From Shewanella woodyi ATCC 51908 (GTDB lineage Bacteria > Pseudomonadota > Gammaproteobacteria > Enterobacterales > Shewanellaceae), in contig NC_010506.1 in the NCBI RefSeq assembly GCF_000019525.1, positions 5,642,001 through 5,706,000 on the forward strand: a stretch of 64,000 bases of DNA, read 5' to 3'. A program made the translations under genes and the position numbers. The notes under the pieces were generated by a model. That model had not been told where the DNA came from, did not search any database, and was given only the letters and a program-made list of their open reading frames with translations. Position 1 is the first letter of the stretch. Every line of letters starts with the position of its first letter. Shown in pieces: positions 47,490-57,066 of the stretch.

Positions 47490-48596
47490 ATGACGAAACC
47501 TCCACTCATCTGGACAAATGTAGCCCTTTTCACTATCACCTTTCTTGGTGCAGCAATACTCGTTCCTTGGTACGGTCTAACCTATGGTTATGGCATTTTA
47601 GAATGGCTTGCCTTTATCGGCTTCGCTTTTGCCAGTGGCCTCTCAATCACGGCTGGTTACCACAGACTCTGGTCCCACAAAACCTATAAAGCGAAAGCAC
47701 CTGTTCGCTTTCTTTATGCTTTAGGCGGCGCCTTAGCCCTACAAAATAGCGCACTACATTGGTCATCAGATCATAGAGTGCACCATAAGCATGTCGACAA
47801 TAATGACAAAGACCCCTACTCAGCCAAAATGGGCTTTTGGTATAGCCATATCGGTTGGATGCTCAGAGAGTATCAGGCTCAGCGGTATCACGACTATAAA
47901 AACGTCCGTGATCTACAAAACGATAAAATAGTGATGTGGCAGCACAAACACTACCTAGCGCTGGCGTTAATAATGAATATCGGTCTACCCGCTTTTATTG
48001 GCTGGCTCAACGGTGATATGTTAGCCATGTTATTGATGGCTGGACTGCTAAGACTGGTTGTTGTACACCACTGTACTTTCTTTATTAATTCACTGGCTCA
48101 TGTGTGGGGTAGCCAGCCATATACTGATAAAAACACAGCCAGAGACAACGGCGTAATTGCGCTGCTCACCTATGGTGAGGGGTATCATAATTTCCACCAC
48201 ATCTTTGAGAATGACTACCGTAATGGTATTCGTTGGTGGCAGTACGACCCAACAAAATGGTTAATAAAAGCCTTAAGTTGGGGCGGACTTGCTAAAGACC
48301 TACGTGTAACACCGCAAGAACGTATAGAGAGTGCCAAGCTACAGATGCAACTTAAGCGGACGCAAAACCGTATCGCCCTGCTCCCCAATGGCGATGAACT
48401 ACTCGAAAAGCTACAAGCTGAATATGAGCTTCTTAAGAGACACCTTGCTGATTACTATCTGGCTAAAAAAGAGTTACTTGAAGCTAAGCGACAGCAACTG
48501 GCGAATCAACACCTCATGCAAAAAGTGGATGAGTTAAAGCTACGCTTTCAAACACAACAGAAGAACTGGCAACTGTTAATGGCGTCATACGCATAG
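47490..48596 (+). CDS. desA: delta-9 acyl-CoA desaturase (FabR-regulated)
   Basis: This membrane di-iron desaturase (368 residues) introduces a cis double bond in acyl chains with oxygen. The histidine boxes are HRLWSH (about 58-63), HRVHHKH (about 95-101) and HNFHH (about 235-239); hydrophobic segments lie between them. After residue 285 there is a charged, coiled-coil-like tail of about 80 residues not needed for the fold. Its operator and divergent fabR indicate control by membrane fluidity signals. Confidence 0.9.
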   Translation: MTKPPLIWTNVALFTITFLGAAILVPWYGLTYGYGILEWLAFIGFAFASGLSITAGYHRLWSHKTYKAKAPVRFLYALGGALALQNSALHWSSDHRVHHKHVDNNDKDPYSAKMGFWYSHIGWMLREYQAQRYHDYKNVRDLQNDKIVMWQHKHYLALALIMNIGLPAFIGWLNGDMLAMLLMAGLLRLVVVHHCTFFINSLAHVWGSQPYTDKNTARDNGVIALLTYGEGYHNFHHIFENDYRNGIRWWQYDPTKWLIKALSWGGLAKDLRVTPQERIESAKLQMQLKRTQNRIALLPNGDELLEKLQAEYELLKRHLADYYLAKKELLEAKRQQLANQHLMQKVDELKLRFQTQQKNWQLLMASYA

Positions 48597-48623
48597 TACC
48601 TGTCGTATAATACCAAGTTGTAT

Positions 48624-48658
48624 ATGAGGGCTCCTATTGATAAAGAGTCCTCATTTTT
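48624..48658 (+). terminator. terminator after the desaturase
   Basis: A 10-bp stem with one G-U pair (48624-48633 with 48645-48654) and five T lies 28 bases after the stop. Confidence 0.8.
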
Positions 48659-48775
48659 CTCTAAATTTCCCCGTCCTTATCACTGTGTTGCAAACAGAAC
48701 ACTTGTCTTGATTGAAGTGGCCTAACGATAGGTCTATTATGGCTGATTAACCGAATCACTATGGACTTTGTGCCA

Positions 48776-49816
48776 ATGCTACAATCAGAAATCAAGCTTA
48801 CCGAGTACAGTCATGGCGCTGGCTGTGGTTGTAAAATCTCTCCAAAAGTCCTCAGCACAATACTGGCGTCTCAGCTGCCCCTTTTTGAAGATCCAAACAT
48901 TCTGGTCGGTAATCAAACGCGAGATGATGCTGCCGTCTATAAGCTTAATGACGAGACAGGCATAATTAGCACGACCGACTTTTTCATGCCAATTGTCGAT
49001 GACCCATTTACCTTTGGTCGTATTGCAGCCACCAATGCCATCAGCGATATCTATGCCATGGGTGGCACTCCAATGATGGCGATCGCCATTTTAGGCTGGC
49101 CAATAAACACCTTACCAGCAGAGGTCGCACAACAGGTCGTTGACGGCGGACGTCAAGCCTGCGCCGATGCGGGTATTATGCTCGCTGGCGGCCACAGTAT
49201 CGACTCACCAGAGCCAATATTTGGTCTAGCGGTATCGGGCCAAATTCCATTGAGTGAGCTTAAGCAAAACGACACGGCTAAATCAGGTGATAAGCTTTAC
49301 CTAACAAAGCCATTAGGAATAGGCATCTTAACCACAGCTCAAAAGCAGAAAAAGATCGCTCCAGAAGATACTCAGATAGCTGTAGATGCCATGTGTCAGC
49401 TGAATAAAGTTGGGGCTTTAGCCGCTAAGATCTCAGGCGTGAATGCGATGACAGATGTTACTGGCTTTGGATTAGCTGGCCACCTTATCGAGATGTGCCA
49501 AGGCGCAAAACTCAATGCTCAAATATCGGTTCCTACATTACCTTTGCTACCAAAAGCCGAAAAATATCTTGAGTTAGGCTGCATTCCTGGCGGTACCCAT
49601 AGAAATTTCGAGAGCTATTGTGAACATTTACCTCAATTAACTGATATTGAAAAAGCCATTATCTGCGACCCTCAAACCAGTGGCGGCCTACTCCTATCAG
49701 TCTCAAGTGACGCTGAAGCAGAGCTCACGGCTTTGCTCAAAACCCACGGTATCACCGCTAACTGTATCGGAACTCTGACACATTCCGAGCAACCCACCTT
49801 AGTGGAACTGATCTAA
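48776..49816 (+). CDS. selD: selenide, water dikinase
   Basis: SelD (346 residues from this start) makes selenophosphate from selenide and ATP. The glycine-rich GAGCGCK (residues 14-20) holds the catalytic Cys17 and Lys20, so this is the cysteine form and not a selenoprotein. The ATG at 48776 gives the same N-terminal length as E. coli. An ATG at 48761 would add five residues and cannot be excluded. It overlaps selU by one base. selA and selB are not in the window, so the visible use of selenium is tRNA modification. Confidence 0.95.
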   Translation: MLQSEIKLTEYSHGAGCGCKISPKVLSTILASQLPLFEDPNILVGNQTRDDAAVYKLNDETGIISTTDFFMPIVDDPFTFGRIAATNAISDIYAMGGTPMMAIAILGWPINTLPAEVAQQVVDGGRQACADAGIMLAGGHSIDSPEPIFGLAVSGQIPLSELKQNDTAKSGDKLYLTKPLGIGILTTAQKQKKIAPEDTQIAVDAMCQLNKVGALAAKISGVNAMTDVTGFGLAGHLIEMCQGAKLNAQISVPTLPLLPKAEKYLELGCIPGGTHRNFESYCEHLPQLTDIEKAIICDPQTSGGLLLSVSSDAEAELTALLKTHGITANCIGTLTHSEQPTLVELI

Positions 49817-50922
49817 TGAGCAGGAACATCATCCCTAAAACGACCTATCAAGAGATCATGCTCAGCGGACATCCGATGATAGACGTTAGGGCACCGATAG
49901 AGTTCGACAAGGGGGCATTCCCCTCGAGTTCGAATTTTCCTCTGATGCAGGACAGTGAGCGTCAGCGTGTAGGAACCTGTTATAAAGAGCAGGGACAAGA
50001 TGCCGCTATCGCATTAGGCCACTCTTTAGTGAATGGGAAGGTGAAGCAGCAAAGAGTTGATGCCTGGCTAGCGTTTATCAAACAGCACCCAGATGCATAT
50101 CTCTACTGTTTTCGTGGCGGCTTACGCTCTCAACTTTCGCAGCAATGGATCAAAGAAGCTGGTGTTGATATCCCCTATGTCGAAGGTGGCTACAAAGCCA
50201 TGAGACAGTACCTCATTGAGGTGATAGATAACGCACCAGCCAAGCAGCCAGTGTTTATCCTTAGCGGGATCACCGGCAGTGGTAAAACAGACTTCCTCCT
50301 GCAAAGATCTGAGGCGGTCGACCTTGAAGGTTATGCACACCACAGAGGCTCAAGTTTTGGCCGCTACCATGAGGGGCAACCGACTCAAATTAACTTTGAA
50401 AATCAGCTTGCTGTCGCTTTACTTAAACATCAAGAGAGAAAAGAGCAGTGTCTACTTGTCGAAGATGAGAGCTTTTTGATTGGACGTTCGGCTATCCCTA
50501 AAGCATTTTATGAAGGGATGCAGAACGCCGATATTTTAGTACTCGAGGAGCCAGAGGAGACTAGGCTAACCCGATTACTCAATGAATACGTACACAAGAT
50601 GCACTCAGGTTACGTGGAAAGATTAGGTGAAGAAGCGGGTTTCACGGCCTTTAGCGAGTACTTAAGTCAGAGCATCACCAGTATTAAGAAGCGACTCGGT
50701 AGCCAGTTGCATGATGAGTTTCAAACCATCATCTCCAAAGCATTGAATATGCAATTACAACAAAATGACACTCAAGGTCATCTTGAATGGATATCACTGC
50801 TGCTTACTCGATACTACGATCCTATGTATCAGTATCAGCTCGAACAGAAACAGGAAAGGGTCATCTTCAAAGGCTCACATCAAGCGATGCATGAGTGGTT
50901 AGATCACTATCGAAACAGGTAA
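49816..50922 (+). CDS. selU: tRNA 2-selenouridine synthase
   Basis: SelU/MnmH/YbbB (368 residues) replaces sulfur by selenium at the wobble uridine of Lys, Glu and Gln tRNAs, via a geranylated intermediate. A rhodanese domain (about residues 15-130) carries the active cysteine in YCFRGGLRS (about residues 96-104), and a P-loop GITGSGKT is at about 150-157. Its start overlaps the selD stop (TAATG), so the two are translationally coupled and form a selenium operon. Confidence 0.95.
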   Translation: MSRNIIPKTTYQEIMLSGHPMIDVRAPIEFDKGAFPSSSNFPLMQDSERQRVGTCYKEQGQDAAIALGHSLVNGKVKQQRVDAWLAFIKQHPDAYLYCFRGGLRSQLSQQWIKEAGVDIPYVEGGYKAMRQYLIEVIDNAPAKQPVFILSGITGSGKTDFLLQRSEAVDLEGYAHHRGSSFGRYHEGQPTQINFENQLAVALLKHQERKEQCLLVEDESFLIGRSAIPKAFYEGMQNADILVLEEPEETRLTRLLNEYVHKMHSGYVERLGEEAGFTAFSEYLSQSITSIKKRLGSQLHDEFQTIISKALNMQLQQNDTQGHLEWISLLLTRYYDPMYQYQLEQKQERVIFKGSHQAMHEWLDHYRNR

Positions 50923-50954
50923 ATAGCTCAATCGAAATAGGTAACAAGCTCAAC

Positions 50955-50984
50955 AATAGCCCTCATTTAAGGGCTATTTTTTTA
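50955..50984. terminator. terminator after selU
   Basis: An 8-bp stem (50955-50962 with 50971-50978), an eight-base loop and seven T follow selU. The right arm overlaps the stop codon region of the convergent transporter gene. Confidence 0.85.
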
Positions 50985-52263
50985 GCTTTTTAACCCAAAA
51001 GTGACATGCAGACTGCCGAAACACTTCGTTTCTCAGGCAGATAAATAGCAACACTAAAAGATTACTGCTAGCAAGTATCATAAACAGAGTAGGAATGTCC
51101 CACGTCAGTAACTGCAGTACGACTATCGCCAATATTGCCGATGTGATCATAAAGAGTGCATTAAGAATATTATTAGCAGCAATTACCTGAGCACGCTCAG
51201 ACGCTTTAGCTTTAGACTGAATAAAACTATACAGGGGAACGATATACACACCACCACTGACTCCAATCATAAAGAGATCAAACATCAAACGGTAATGCTC
51301 TGCGCTCATCACAAAACTGCTAGCTTGATACAGTGACTCAACCCCAGCAGGTATCGCCAACACAAAGTCGATACCAAACAGAGTTAGGCCACATAAGCCT
51401 AATGGGACAATGCCAAGTTCAACTTTCCCTTTAGAAAGGCGCACAGAGATAAAGGAGCCAGCAGCAATACCAACTGAGAAGAGTGCCAGCAATACCGACA
51501 CAACACTGGGATCGGAAAAGAGAAACAAGCGGGTAAAATTAGGAAACTGAGTCAGATAACTAGCACCAAGAAACCAGAACCAACTGATACCTGTAATAGC
51601 CGCCCAAATATCGCGCTGCTGGAATGCCCATTTAAGCGTTTGCCAGTTTCCTTTCCTAGGCTGTTTATCCGCATCGATATCTGCGGGTAAATCGGGGATA
51701 TTCCAACTGGCAAGCACACCGATTGCTGCAAAAAGAACAACTAACCCCGCACTAATACCGACTCCTTGGTCACTGGAAACCAAAACACCGGCACCAACAG
51801 TGCCACATAAAATGGCAAGAAATGTACTCACCTCCACCCAGGCATTACCACGAACTAGCTCCTCCGGCTTCAATGTCTGAGGCAAAAGTGCATACTTCAC
51901 AGGTCCAAAATAGGCAGATTGCGTTCCCATCAGAAAGAGTAAAAACAGCATAGCGAGATAGCTTTGACTGAAAATCGCTAACGCAGCGAACGACATGAGT
52001 ACAAGTTCAACCAGCTTAATCCGCCTGATAAGCCAAGCTTTATCTTTAACATCAGCCAGTGAGCCTGCATGGGCTGAAAACAGCAGAAAGGGAAGAATAA
52101 ACACGGCCGCAGCGATATTAACAAACAAGTTTATCGACATAGGTAACTGATCGACACTGGCATAAGCCACCATCAGAAGCAGTACGTTTTTATACACATT
52201 ATCGTTTAATGCACCTAGGCATTGAGTAACAAAATAGGGGAAAAAACGTCTGCTAAATAACAT
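50974..52263 (-). CDS. MFS transporter, lysophospholipid transporter (LplT) type
   Basis: This 429-residue protein has about twelve hydrophobic segments and the N-terminal signature RFFPYFVTQCLGALNDNVYKN of the LplT family, which flips lysophospholipids across the inner membrane and in other bacteria is paired or fused with the acyltransferase Aas. No acyltransferase is next to it here. It is the distal gene of a nudE… cysQ, acetyltransferase, transporter cluster, five bases after the acetyltransferase. The substrate is inferred only from family. Confidence 0.8.
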   Translation of the reverse strand: MLFSRRFFPYFVTQCLGALNDNVYKNVLLLMVAYASVDQLPMSINLFVNIAAAVFILPFLLFSAHAGSLADVKDKAWLIRRIKLVELVLMSFAALAIFSQSYLAMLFLLFLMGTQSAYFGPVKYALLPQTLKPEELVRGNAWVEVSTFLAILCGTVGAGVLVSSDQGVGISAGLVVLFAAIGVLASWNIPDLPADIDADKQPRKGNWQTLKWAFQQRDIWAAITGISWFWFLGASYLTQFPNFTRLFLFSDPSVVSVLLALFSVGIAAGSFISVRLSKGKVELGIVPLGLCGLTLFGIDFVLAIPAGVESLYQASSFVMSAEHYRLMFDLFMIGVSGGVYIVPLYSFIQSKAKASERAQVIAANNILNALFMITSAILAIVVLQLLTWDIPTLFMILASSNLLVLLFICLRNEVFRQSACHFWVKKLKK

Positions 52264-52268
52264 CAGCC

Positions 52269-52730
52269 TTAGGTGTGCTCCGCTCTAAAATAGCTCATGA
52301 GTAACCTAGGCTCTCCCTCACCAAAATAATCGGTTTCAAAACCTTGTTCAGTAAAGCCAGACCTTAGGTAGAGGGCTTTGGCTGGATTGTCGGGAGCCAC
52401 AGTTAAATTGATCTGATTAATATCACTCGCCAACGCATTAATAAGCTGCGATATCAGTTTTGACCCAACCCCTTTTCCACGAGCAATATCCGCTACAGCA
52501 ACCGATAAAAGCCAGCAGACATTGGGTTTATCGCTTGTAGACGCCAGTAGATAACCGACAATATTACCTTGATTATCTTTCGCAACCCAAAAGCCATTCG
52601 GCCAGCAGTCCAGTGCTTGCCTAAAGAAAAAGTCTGGGTAGGAGTGGCCATGAAAGCAGCTTTGCTCTAACGCATCAATGGCTCGAAGATCCGACTTATG
52701 CGCCAGAGATACCTGAACGAAATCACTCAT
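52269..52730 (-). CDS. GNAT-family N-acetyltransferase
   Basis: A 153-residue acetyltransferase fold with the acetyl-CoA loop in VADIARGKGVGSKLISQLI (about residues 79-97) and a conserved NPAKALYLRSGF near residue 118. Its acceptor is unknown; RimI-like protein acetylation is one option. It overlaps cysQ by eight bases, so the two are probably co-translated. Confidence 0.85.
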   Translation of the reverse strand: MSDFVQVSLAHKSDLRAIDALEQSCFHGHSYPDFFFRQALDCWPNGFWVAKDNQGNIVGYLLASTSDKPNVCWLLSVAVADIARGKGVGSKLISQLINALASDINQINLTVAPDNPAKALYLRSGFTEQGFETDYFGEGEPRLLMSYFRAEHT

Positions 52731-53535
52731 TAATCAGGATCTGATCCCACTCCAGTTGAGGGGAACCAACCACGATAAAGTTAGGATTTTCTAGGCTTTC
52801 TCTTTCGTTATAGGTGAGTGGCTGCAAGCTGATATCCATAATCTGACCGCCAGCCTCTTCTACGATGATCTGCGCAGCGCCAGTGTCCCATTCGCCTGTC
52901 GGGCCGATGCGTACATAACAATCAGCTTTGCCTTCGGCAATGAGGCAGCTTTTCAGAGCGGCTCCACCGAGCACAATAAGATCGCAGTGCTTAGAGTGGC
53001 TAAACAGTTTAAGGACAGATTTTGGATCCTGACGGCGGCTCACGGCCAACTTTAAAGCGGGATCTTTACTCTGAGGAAGTTGGTGACTCATAATGCGGAC
53101 TTCAGATCTCTCGTCACGCTTATAGGCACCTAAACCCGCTATCGCGTAGTAGCAAACTTCAGTCATCGGTACATAAACAATCCCCATGATAGGGCGATTA
53201 TGTTCAACTAACGCGATAATCACCGAGAAGTCTCCACTGCCAGCGATAAACTCTCCAGTGCCATCTAAGGGATCAACTAACCAGTAGCGATCCCAGTGCT
53301 GACGTGTCGAAAAAGGGATGTCGGCATCTTCCTCAGATAAAACGGGAATATCCGGAGTTAACGATTGCAGTGCTGAGGTGATAATATTGTGCGCGGCAAT
53401 ATCAGCCGAAGTGACAGGTGTGTTGTCTGACTTGGTCTCTTTCTCAAACGTCCCTTTAAGATAGATATCACGGATCTTCTTCCCCGCAACCATAGCGATC
53501 TCAATGGCCTGCTCTACATAATCTTCTGGCTTCAT
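52723..53535 (-). CDS. cysQ: 3'(2'),5'-bisphosphate nucleotidase
   Basis: CysQ (270 residues) removes the 3' phosphate from PAP(S), a by-product of sulfate assimilation. Metal-binding motifs of the inositol monophosphatase superfamily are visible: LSEED (about residue 67), VDPLDGTGEF (about 87-96) and GEWDTGAAQIIVEEAGG (about 212-228). It lies downstream of nudE (64-base gap), another nucleotide-clearing enzyme. Confidence 0.95.
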   Translation of the reverse strand: MKPEDYVEQAIEIAMVAGKKIRDIYLKGTFEKETKSDNTPVTSADIAAHNIITSALQSLTPDIPVLSEEDADIPFSTRQHWDRYWLVDPLDGTGEFIAGSGDFSVIIALVEHNRPIMGIVYVPMTEVCYYAIAGLGAYKRDERSEVRIMSHQLPQSKDPALKLAVSRRQDPKSVLKLFSHSKHCDLIVLGGAALKSCLIAEGKADCYVRIGPTGEWDTGAAQIIVEEAGGQIMDISLQPLTYNERESLENPNFIVVGSPQLEWDQILINE

Positions 53536-53598
53536 AACTGCTCCAACAGCCTATAACTACTTACAGATTTAAAAAGAGTAAATTTTCTTGCTACACCA

Positions 53599-54144
53599 TT
53601 ACAGTTTTAGGTATTTCAAAGCTAAAAACAAGGCACTTACGCTTCGAGATTCAGAAAAATCCTCCCTCTCTAGCAAACTTTGCCACTTCTCGATCGGCCA
53701 AGGGGCTAGCTCAATAGGCTCTGGCTCATCCCCTTCGAGTTGGCTTTCGTAGAGATCTTCAGCAATGAAAATCTGCATCTTACTGGCAAAGTAACCGGGA
53801 GCTAGACTCAGTTCCATCAGGTGGGTTAGCTTTTTAGAACCGTAACCTATCTCCTCTTGCAGCTCACGATTAGCAGCCTCATGGGCCTCTTCACCGGGAT
53901 CAATCAAACCTTTGGGGAAACCTAGCTCGTAGGAGTGAGTACCAGCGGCATATTCACGACCCAGCAATAAAGTGTCGCGATTCAACACAGGGACGACCAT
54001 CACAGCGCCACGATTATTGCCCTTCATTCTCTCATAATGGCGCTCAACCTGATTAGAAAACTTCAGGTGCACCTGCTCAATTTTAAACAAACGACTCTGG
54101 GCAACAATCTCTGCGCCTAAAATCTCTGGCTTCTTGTTATTCAT
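53599..54144 (-). CDS. nudE: ADP compounds hydrolase NudE
   Basis: NudE (181 residues) is a Nudix hydrolase acting on ADP-ribose, NADH and Ap3A. The Nudix box GLIDPGEEAHEAANRELQEEIGY spans about residues 80-102 with all conserved glutamates. It is first in the nudE-cysQ-acetyltransferase-transporter run and is divergent from yrfG. Confidence 0.95.
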   Translation of the reverse strand: MNNKKPEILGAEIVAQSRLFKIEQVHLKFSNQVERHYERMKGNNRGAVMVVPVLNRDTLLLGREYAAGTHSYELGFPKGLIDPGEEAHEAANRELQEEIGYGSKKLTHLMELSLAPGYFASKMQIFIAEDLYESQLEGDEPEPIELAPWPIEKWQSLLEREDFSESRSVSALFLALKYLKL

Positions 54145-54318
54145 GAAAGTCCCTGACTAAAATTGATATTTCAGTATAATCTTACTACATATACTCAAAT
54201 TTCTTCAAAGAACGCAAATTGAATTAAGATAATAAAAGAGATGTTCACTGCATGCGTTTCAACAGCTGCTGATGACAAACTCAAATAACCCCACAAAAAA
54301 AGGATTTGAACACGTCAT

Positions 54319-54984
54319 ATGTTTCCCTGGAATGAGATAGATACAGTCTTACTCGATATGGACGGCACCCTACTCGACCTTCATTTCGATAACCACTTCT
54401 GGTTAAACCTGGTACCGCAAGAGCTCAGCCGACAAAGGGGTATCGATACTGAAGAAGCCATCAAGCTAGTTGAAGCCGCCTACGAAAAAGTATTTGGCAC
54501 CTTGGAGTGGTATTGCCTCGATTACTGGCAGAATGAGTTACAGCTAGATATCTTAAATCTGCATAAAACCTTAGTAGACAGAATCCAGTTAAGACAGGAC
54601 AGCATGCCCTTTCTTAAGGCCCTTGGCGCAGAGAATAAATCCCGCATCTTAGTCACCAATGCCCATCCCAACAGCCTAGCCTTAAAGCTCGAACATACAG
54701 ATCTAGCACTTGGGCTAGATCAGATGCTTTCAAGCCATGAAACCGGGTACCCCAAGGAGCATCCGTACTTCTGGCAGCATCTCTTTATGCAATTCTCCTT
54801 GGACCCATCACGTTGCCTGTTTATCGACGACAGCGAAGTGATTTTACAAGCGTCCAGAGATGCAGGTGTTGGCCATCAACTCGGGATCACTAACCCAGAC
54901 AGCCAGAAACCCCATAAAGTATTTAGCGACTTTCCCGCTATTGGGGATTATCACCTTCTGCTCGATGACCTGTTAGCAAAATAA
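54319..54984 (+). CDS. yrfG: GMP/IMP nucleotidase (HAD family)
   Basis: This 221-residue HAD hydrolase has motif I DMDGTLLD (residues 12-19), motif II ILVTNAH and motif IV FIDDSEVI. It matches YrfG, a purine nucleotide 5'-nucleotidase. It is the last housekeeping gene before the accessory segment. A palindrome-containing 30-bp repeat begins five bases after its stop. Confidence 0.92.
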   Translation: MFPWNEIDTVLLDMDGTLLDLHFDNHFWLNLVPQELSRQRGIDTEEAIKLVEAAYEKVFGTLEWYCLDYWQNELQLDILNLHKTLVDRIQLRQDSMPFLKALGAENKSRILVTNAHPNSLALKLEHTDLALGLDQMLSSHETGYPKEHPYFWQHLFMQFSLDPSRCLFIDDSEVILQASRDAGVGHQLGITNPDSQKPHKVFSDFPAIGDYHLLLDDLLAK

Positions 54985-54989
54985 GCTTT

Positions 54990-55019
54990 TGGCGTTCGAA
55001 TGAACGCCAATGACATTTT
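54990..55019. repeat. 30-bp direct repeat, left copy (after yrfG)
   Basis: This copy is identical to 56380-56409. It includes the hairpin GGCGTTC-GAAT-GAACGCC. Similarity to the right copy fades on both sides but is still visible in the TATxC stretch to the right. It may be a decayed attC-like site or the native yrfG terminator copied during insertion. Confidence 0.8.
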
Positions 55020-55068
55020 CTATACATAACGCTCCCTTTGTTTTCTACCAAATAATAAAACGATTTTT

Positions 55069-55146
55069 CACCACAGAGCGCTTCACGGAGATCTCGGAGA
55101 AAAGCTGGAGTTTGCTATTGATTTTCTCCGCGGCACTCCGTGGTAA
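55069..55146. repeat. imperfect palindromic repeat
   Basis: The left arm (ACCACAGAG…CGGAG…CGGAGAAAA) and right arm (TTTTCTCCGCGGCACTCCGTGGT) form a hairpin-like repeat of the CACGGAG type that is widely scattered in proteobacterial intergenic DNA. The rest of 55020-55353 holds no visible gene. Confidence 0.65.
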
Positions 55147-55353
55147 GCAGCTTTATTTGTCTATTTGTTATAATGATGCAAAATTCTCAACTACGTTGGT
55201 TGTATCGTCCTTACTAGGTGATAAAAACTACCTAAATTTAGTAAGATAGCTAAAACGCAACCAGTAGTTGACAAAATAACAACTGAGCTTGCTAGTCTGC
55301 AACCACCTAGTTTTCTAAGCTGACGACTCAATTAAACATCAGGGAAGTATCTT

Positions 55354-56337
55354 ATGATTTTAGCGGAAAAGATTATCAGGTTAAGAAAACAACTAGGTTG
55401 GTCGCAGGAAGAATTAGCCGAAAAAATGGCTATATCTCGACAGTCAGTATCTAAATGGGAGAGCGCTAATAGCATTCCAGATTTAAATAAAATTATTAAA
55501 CTGGCCGACATTTTTGAGGTTTCAACTGACTTCCTACTTAAAGATGAATATGAAGCTAATAGCTACAACGATGAACCTAAACCATCAAACCTTAATCAAG
55601 TCAGCTTAGAGCAAGCCACACAGTACGTTAACAGCAAAATACAGGAAGCAGCACTGATAACGAAAGGCGTTATTTTATCTGTTTGCTCTGCCATACCACT
55701 ATTCTTCTTTCTGGCAATGGCAGAGACCCAACGAATGGGTATAACCGATGATGCAGCGACCACTATCGGATTGGTATGCGTGCTGATGTTAGTTGCAACA
55801 GCAGTCAGCTTTTTTATAAAAACCAACCAATTTAAAAATGAAACCGCTGCGATTGAAAACCAAGATTTTGAGCTAGCTTATGGCGTCCACAGTATTTTTA
55901 GTGAGCGACTAGCAGCATATCAACCTAGGTATAACCGCAGCTTATTCATCGCCATTAGCCTGTTTATTTTCAGTTTTGTACCATTGATAGTCGTTAACCA
56001 GTTTTTTGATACTTCGGGAATGGTGCTAATGATGATAGCCGTCCTACTGTTAATGGTATCAGCAGGGCTATTTTTCATCATCCCAGCATCAACAAAGCTC
56101 GATGCATATAACCATATTCTGCAAGATAAGGGAGCAGACACAGAGCAAACCAAACGCAACAAGCGTGCAGAAAAACTAGCCGCTTTTTATTGGCCATTAT
56201 TAATAGCAATCTTTCTAGGATGGAGCCTTTGGACCATGGACTGGGGCACCACTTGGATCATTTGGCCAGTAGGCGCAATACTCTTCGCCGCCTTAGTGGG
56301 TTTAATGGAATTGCTAGAGAAGCCTCAAAACAACTAA
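55354..56337 (+). CDS. XRE-type helix-turn-helix protein with membrane domain
   Basis: The 327-residue protein has an N-terminal XRE helix-turn-helix (about residues 5-62; WSQEELAEKMAISRQSVSKWES), then a linker and about six hydrophobic segments in three pairs (about 102-121, 134-155, 194-215, 224-244, 273-290 and 298-318). Such HTH-membrane fusions are common in Firmicutes and less so here. A good GGGAAG site precedes the ATG. It is bracketed by the 30-bp direct repeats and followed by an attC-like palindrome, so it was probably acquired. Target genes and signal are unknown. Confidence 0.82.
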   Translation: MILAEKIIRLRKQLGWSQEELAEKMAISRQSVSKWESANSIPDLNKIIKLADIFEVSTDFLLKDEYEANSYNDEPKPSNLNQVSLEQATQYVNSKIQEAALITKGVILSVCSAIPLFFFLAMAETQRMGITDDAATTIGLVCVLMLVATAVSFFIKTNQFKNETAAIENQDFELAYGVHSIFSERLAAYQPRYNRSLFIAISLFIFSFVPLIVVNQFFDTSGMVLMMIAVLLLMVSAGLFFIIPASTKLDAYNHILQDKGADTEQTKRNKRAEKLAAFYWPLLIAIFLGWSLWTMDWGTTWIIWPVGAILFAALVGLMELLEKPQNN

Positions 56338-56367
56338 ATCAACCAATTTCAGCAAGAGCGTGGCTCC

Positions 56368-56421
56368 ACCTAACGTTAATGGCGTTCGAATGAACGCCAA
56401 TGACATTTTTATCCGTTAGCC
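56368..56421 (+). other. attC-like recombination site after the XRE gene
   Basis: ACCTAAC (56368-56374, fits RYYYAAC) and GTTAGCC (56415-56421, close to GTTRRRY) bracket an imperfect palindrome with the inner hairpin GGCGTTC-GAAT-GAACGCC. Length (54 bp) and form fit short integron attC sites. The inner part is the right copy of the 30-bp direct repeat. Confidence 0.55.
56380..56409. repeat. 30-bp direct repeat, right copy
   Basis: This is identical to 54990-55019 in the same orientation, 1390 bp apart, and encloses the XRE gene. Confidence 0.85.
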
Positions 56422-56520
56422 GTCATCCCAAACTCCCTCTTGTTGGTAATAGTAGGATCTAGCTTGATAGCTTTTAGCTAAGTTTGTATTAAGTTGGGTT
56501 ATTGAAGGTCATACCTACAA

Positions 56521-56736
56521 TTGGTACCTATCGCTTGCAGCGTGCTTATGTGCAGCTACTTCTACGAGACGGTGAGTGAAGCAGGGCTTCAAGCTTACGA
56601 ACGAGAAGCATGGATGCTGAACTGGCACTTAGATAGGGATATCGTTGTAAAATATATCCCTATACGCTCTGCGATTTCATCCTTGAAATCGAAGCTCGTA
56701 GCCGCACCTACACCTGTTCATTTGTCTCTTCGATTT
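56521..56736. repeat. variable-core repeat, copy A
   Basis: The left end (CGCTTGCAGC…CTTATGTGCAGCTACTTC) and right end (GCCGCACCTACACCTG…TCTCTTCGATTT) match copies B (56870-57066) and C (60833-61120, inverted), while the interiors differ apart from an ATATCCCTAT block. No gene is supported inside. Confidence 0.65.
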
Positions 56737-56869
56737 ATCTTTACTTGGTAGGGTTCCATAACTGATTTTTGCCCCAAAATTGGTTAGCATTCAAATGAAG
56801 GCTGATTACATTTCTTGATTAATATTCAGTTGTTTTGTTATTTGGTGGTCTGTTTGAAGGTCTCACCTT

Positions 56870-57066
56870 CATTACTGTTTATTGCTTGCCGCAGGCTTAT
56901 GTGCAGCTACTTCAGTGACACGACACGAGTATATCCCTATAGTCTCGGCCGTGATGTCTGATGTGAATGGATTCACAAATGCCGTGGTGACATGGATGTC
57001 ATAGAACGGCCATGTCACGGATGGTCACTGCCGCATCTACACCTGTTTATTTGTCTCTTCGATTTG
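56870..57066. repeat. variable-core repeat, copy B
   Basis: It has the same ends as copy A (TTATTGCTTGC…ATGTGCAGCTACTTC; TGCCGCATCTACACCTG…TCTCTTCGATTT) with a different palindrome-rich interior. It lies in the same orientation as A, about 140 bases downstream. Confidence 0.65.

Noticed and set aside
48776..49816. SelD as a selenoprotein
   Set aside because: The active-site position is a cysteine codon within GAGCGCK, and there is no in-frame TGA.
50955..50984. Terminator as evidence that the LplT-like gene is truncated
   Set aside because: The hairpin overlaps the 3' end because the genes converge. The protein has normal length and ends naturally.
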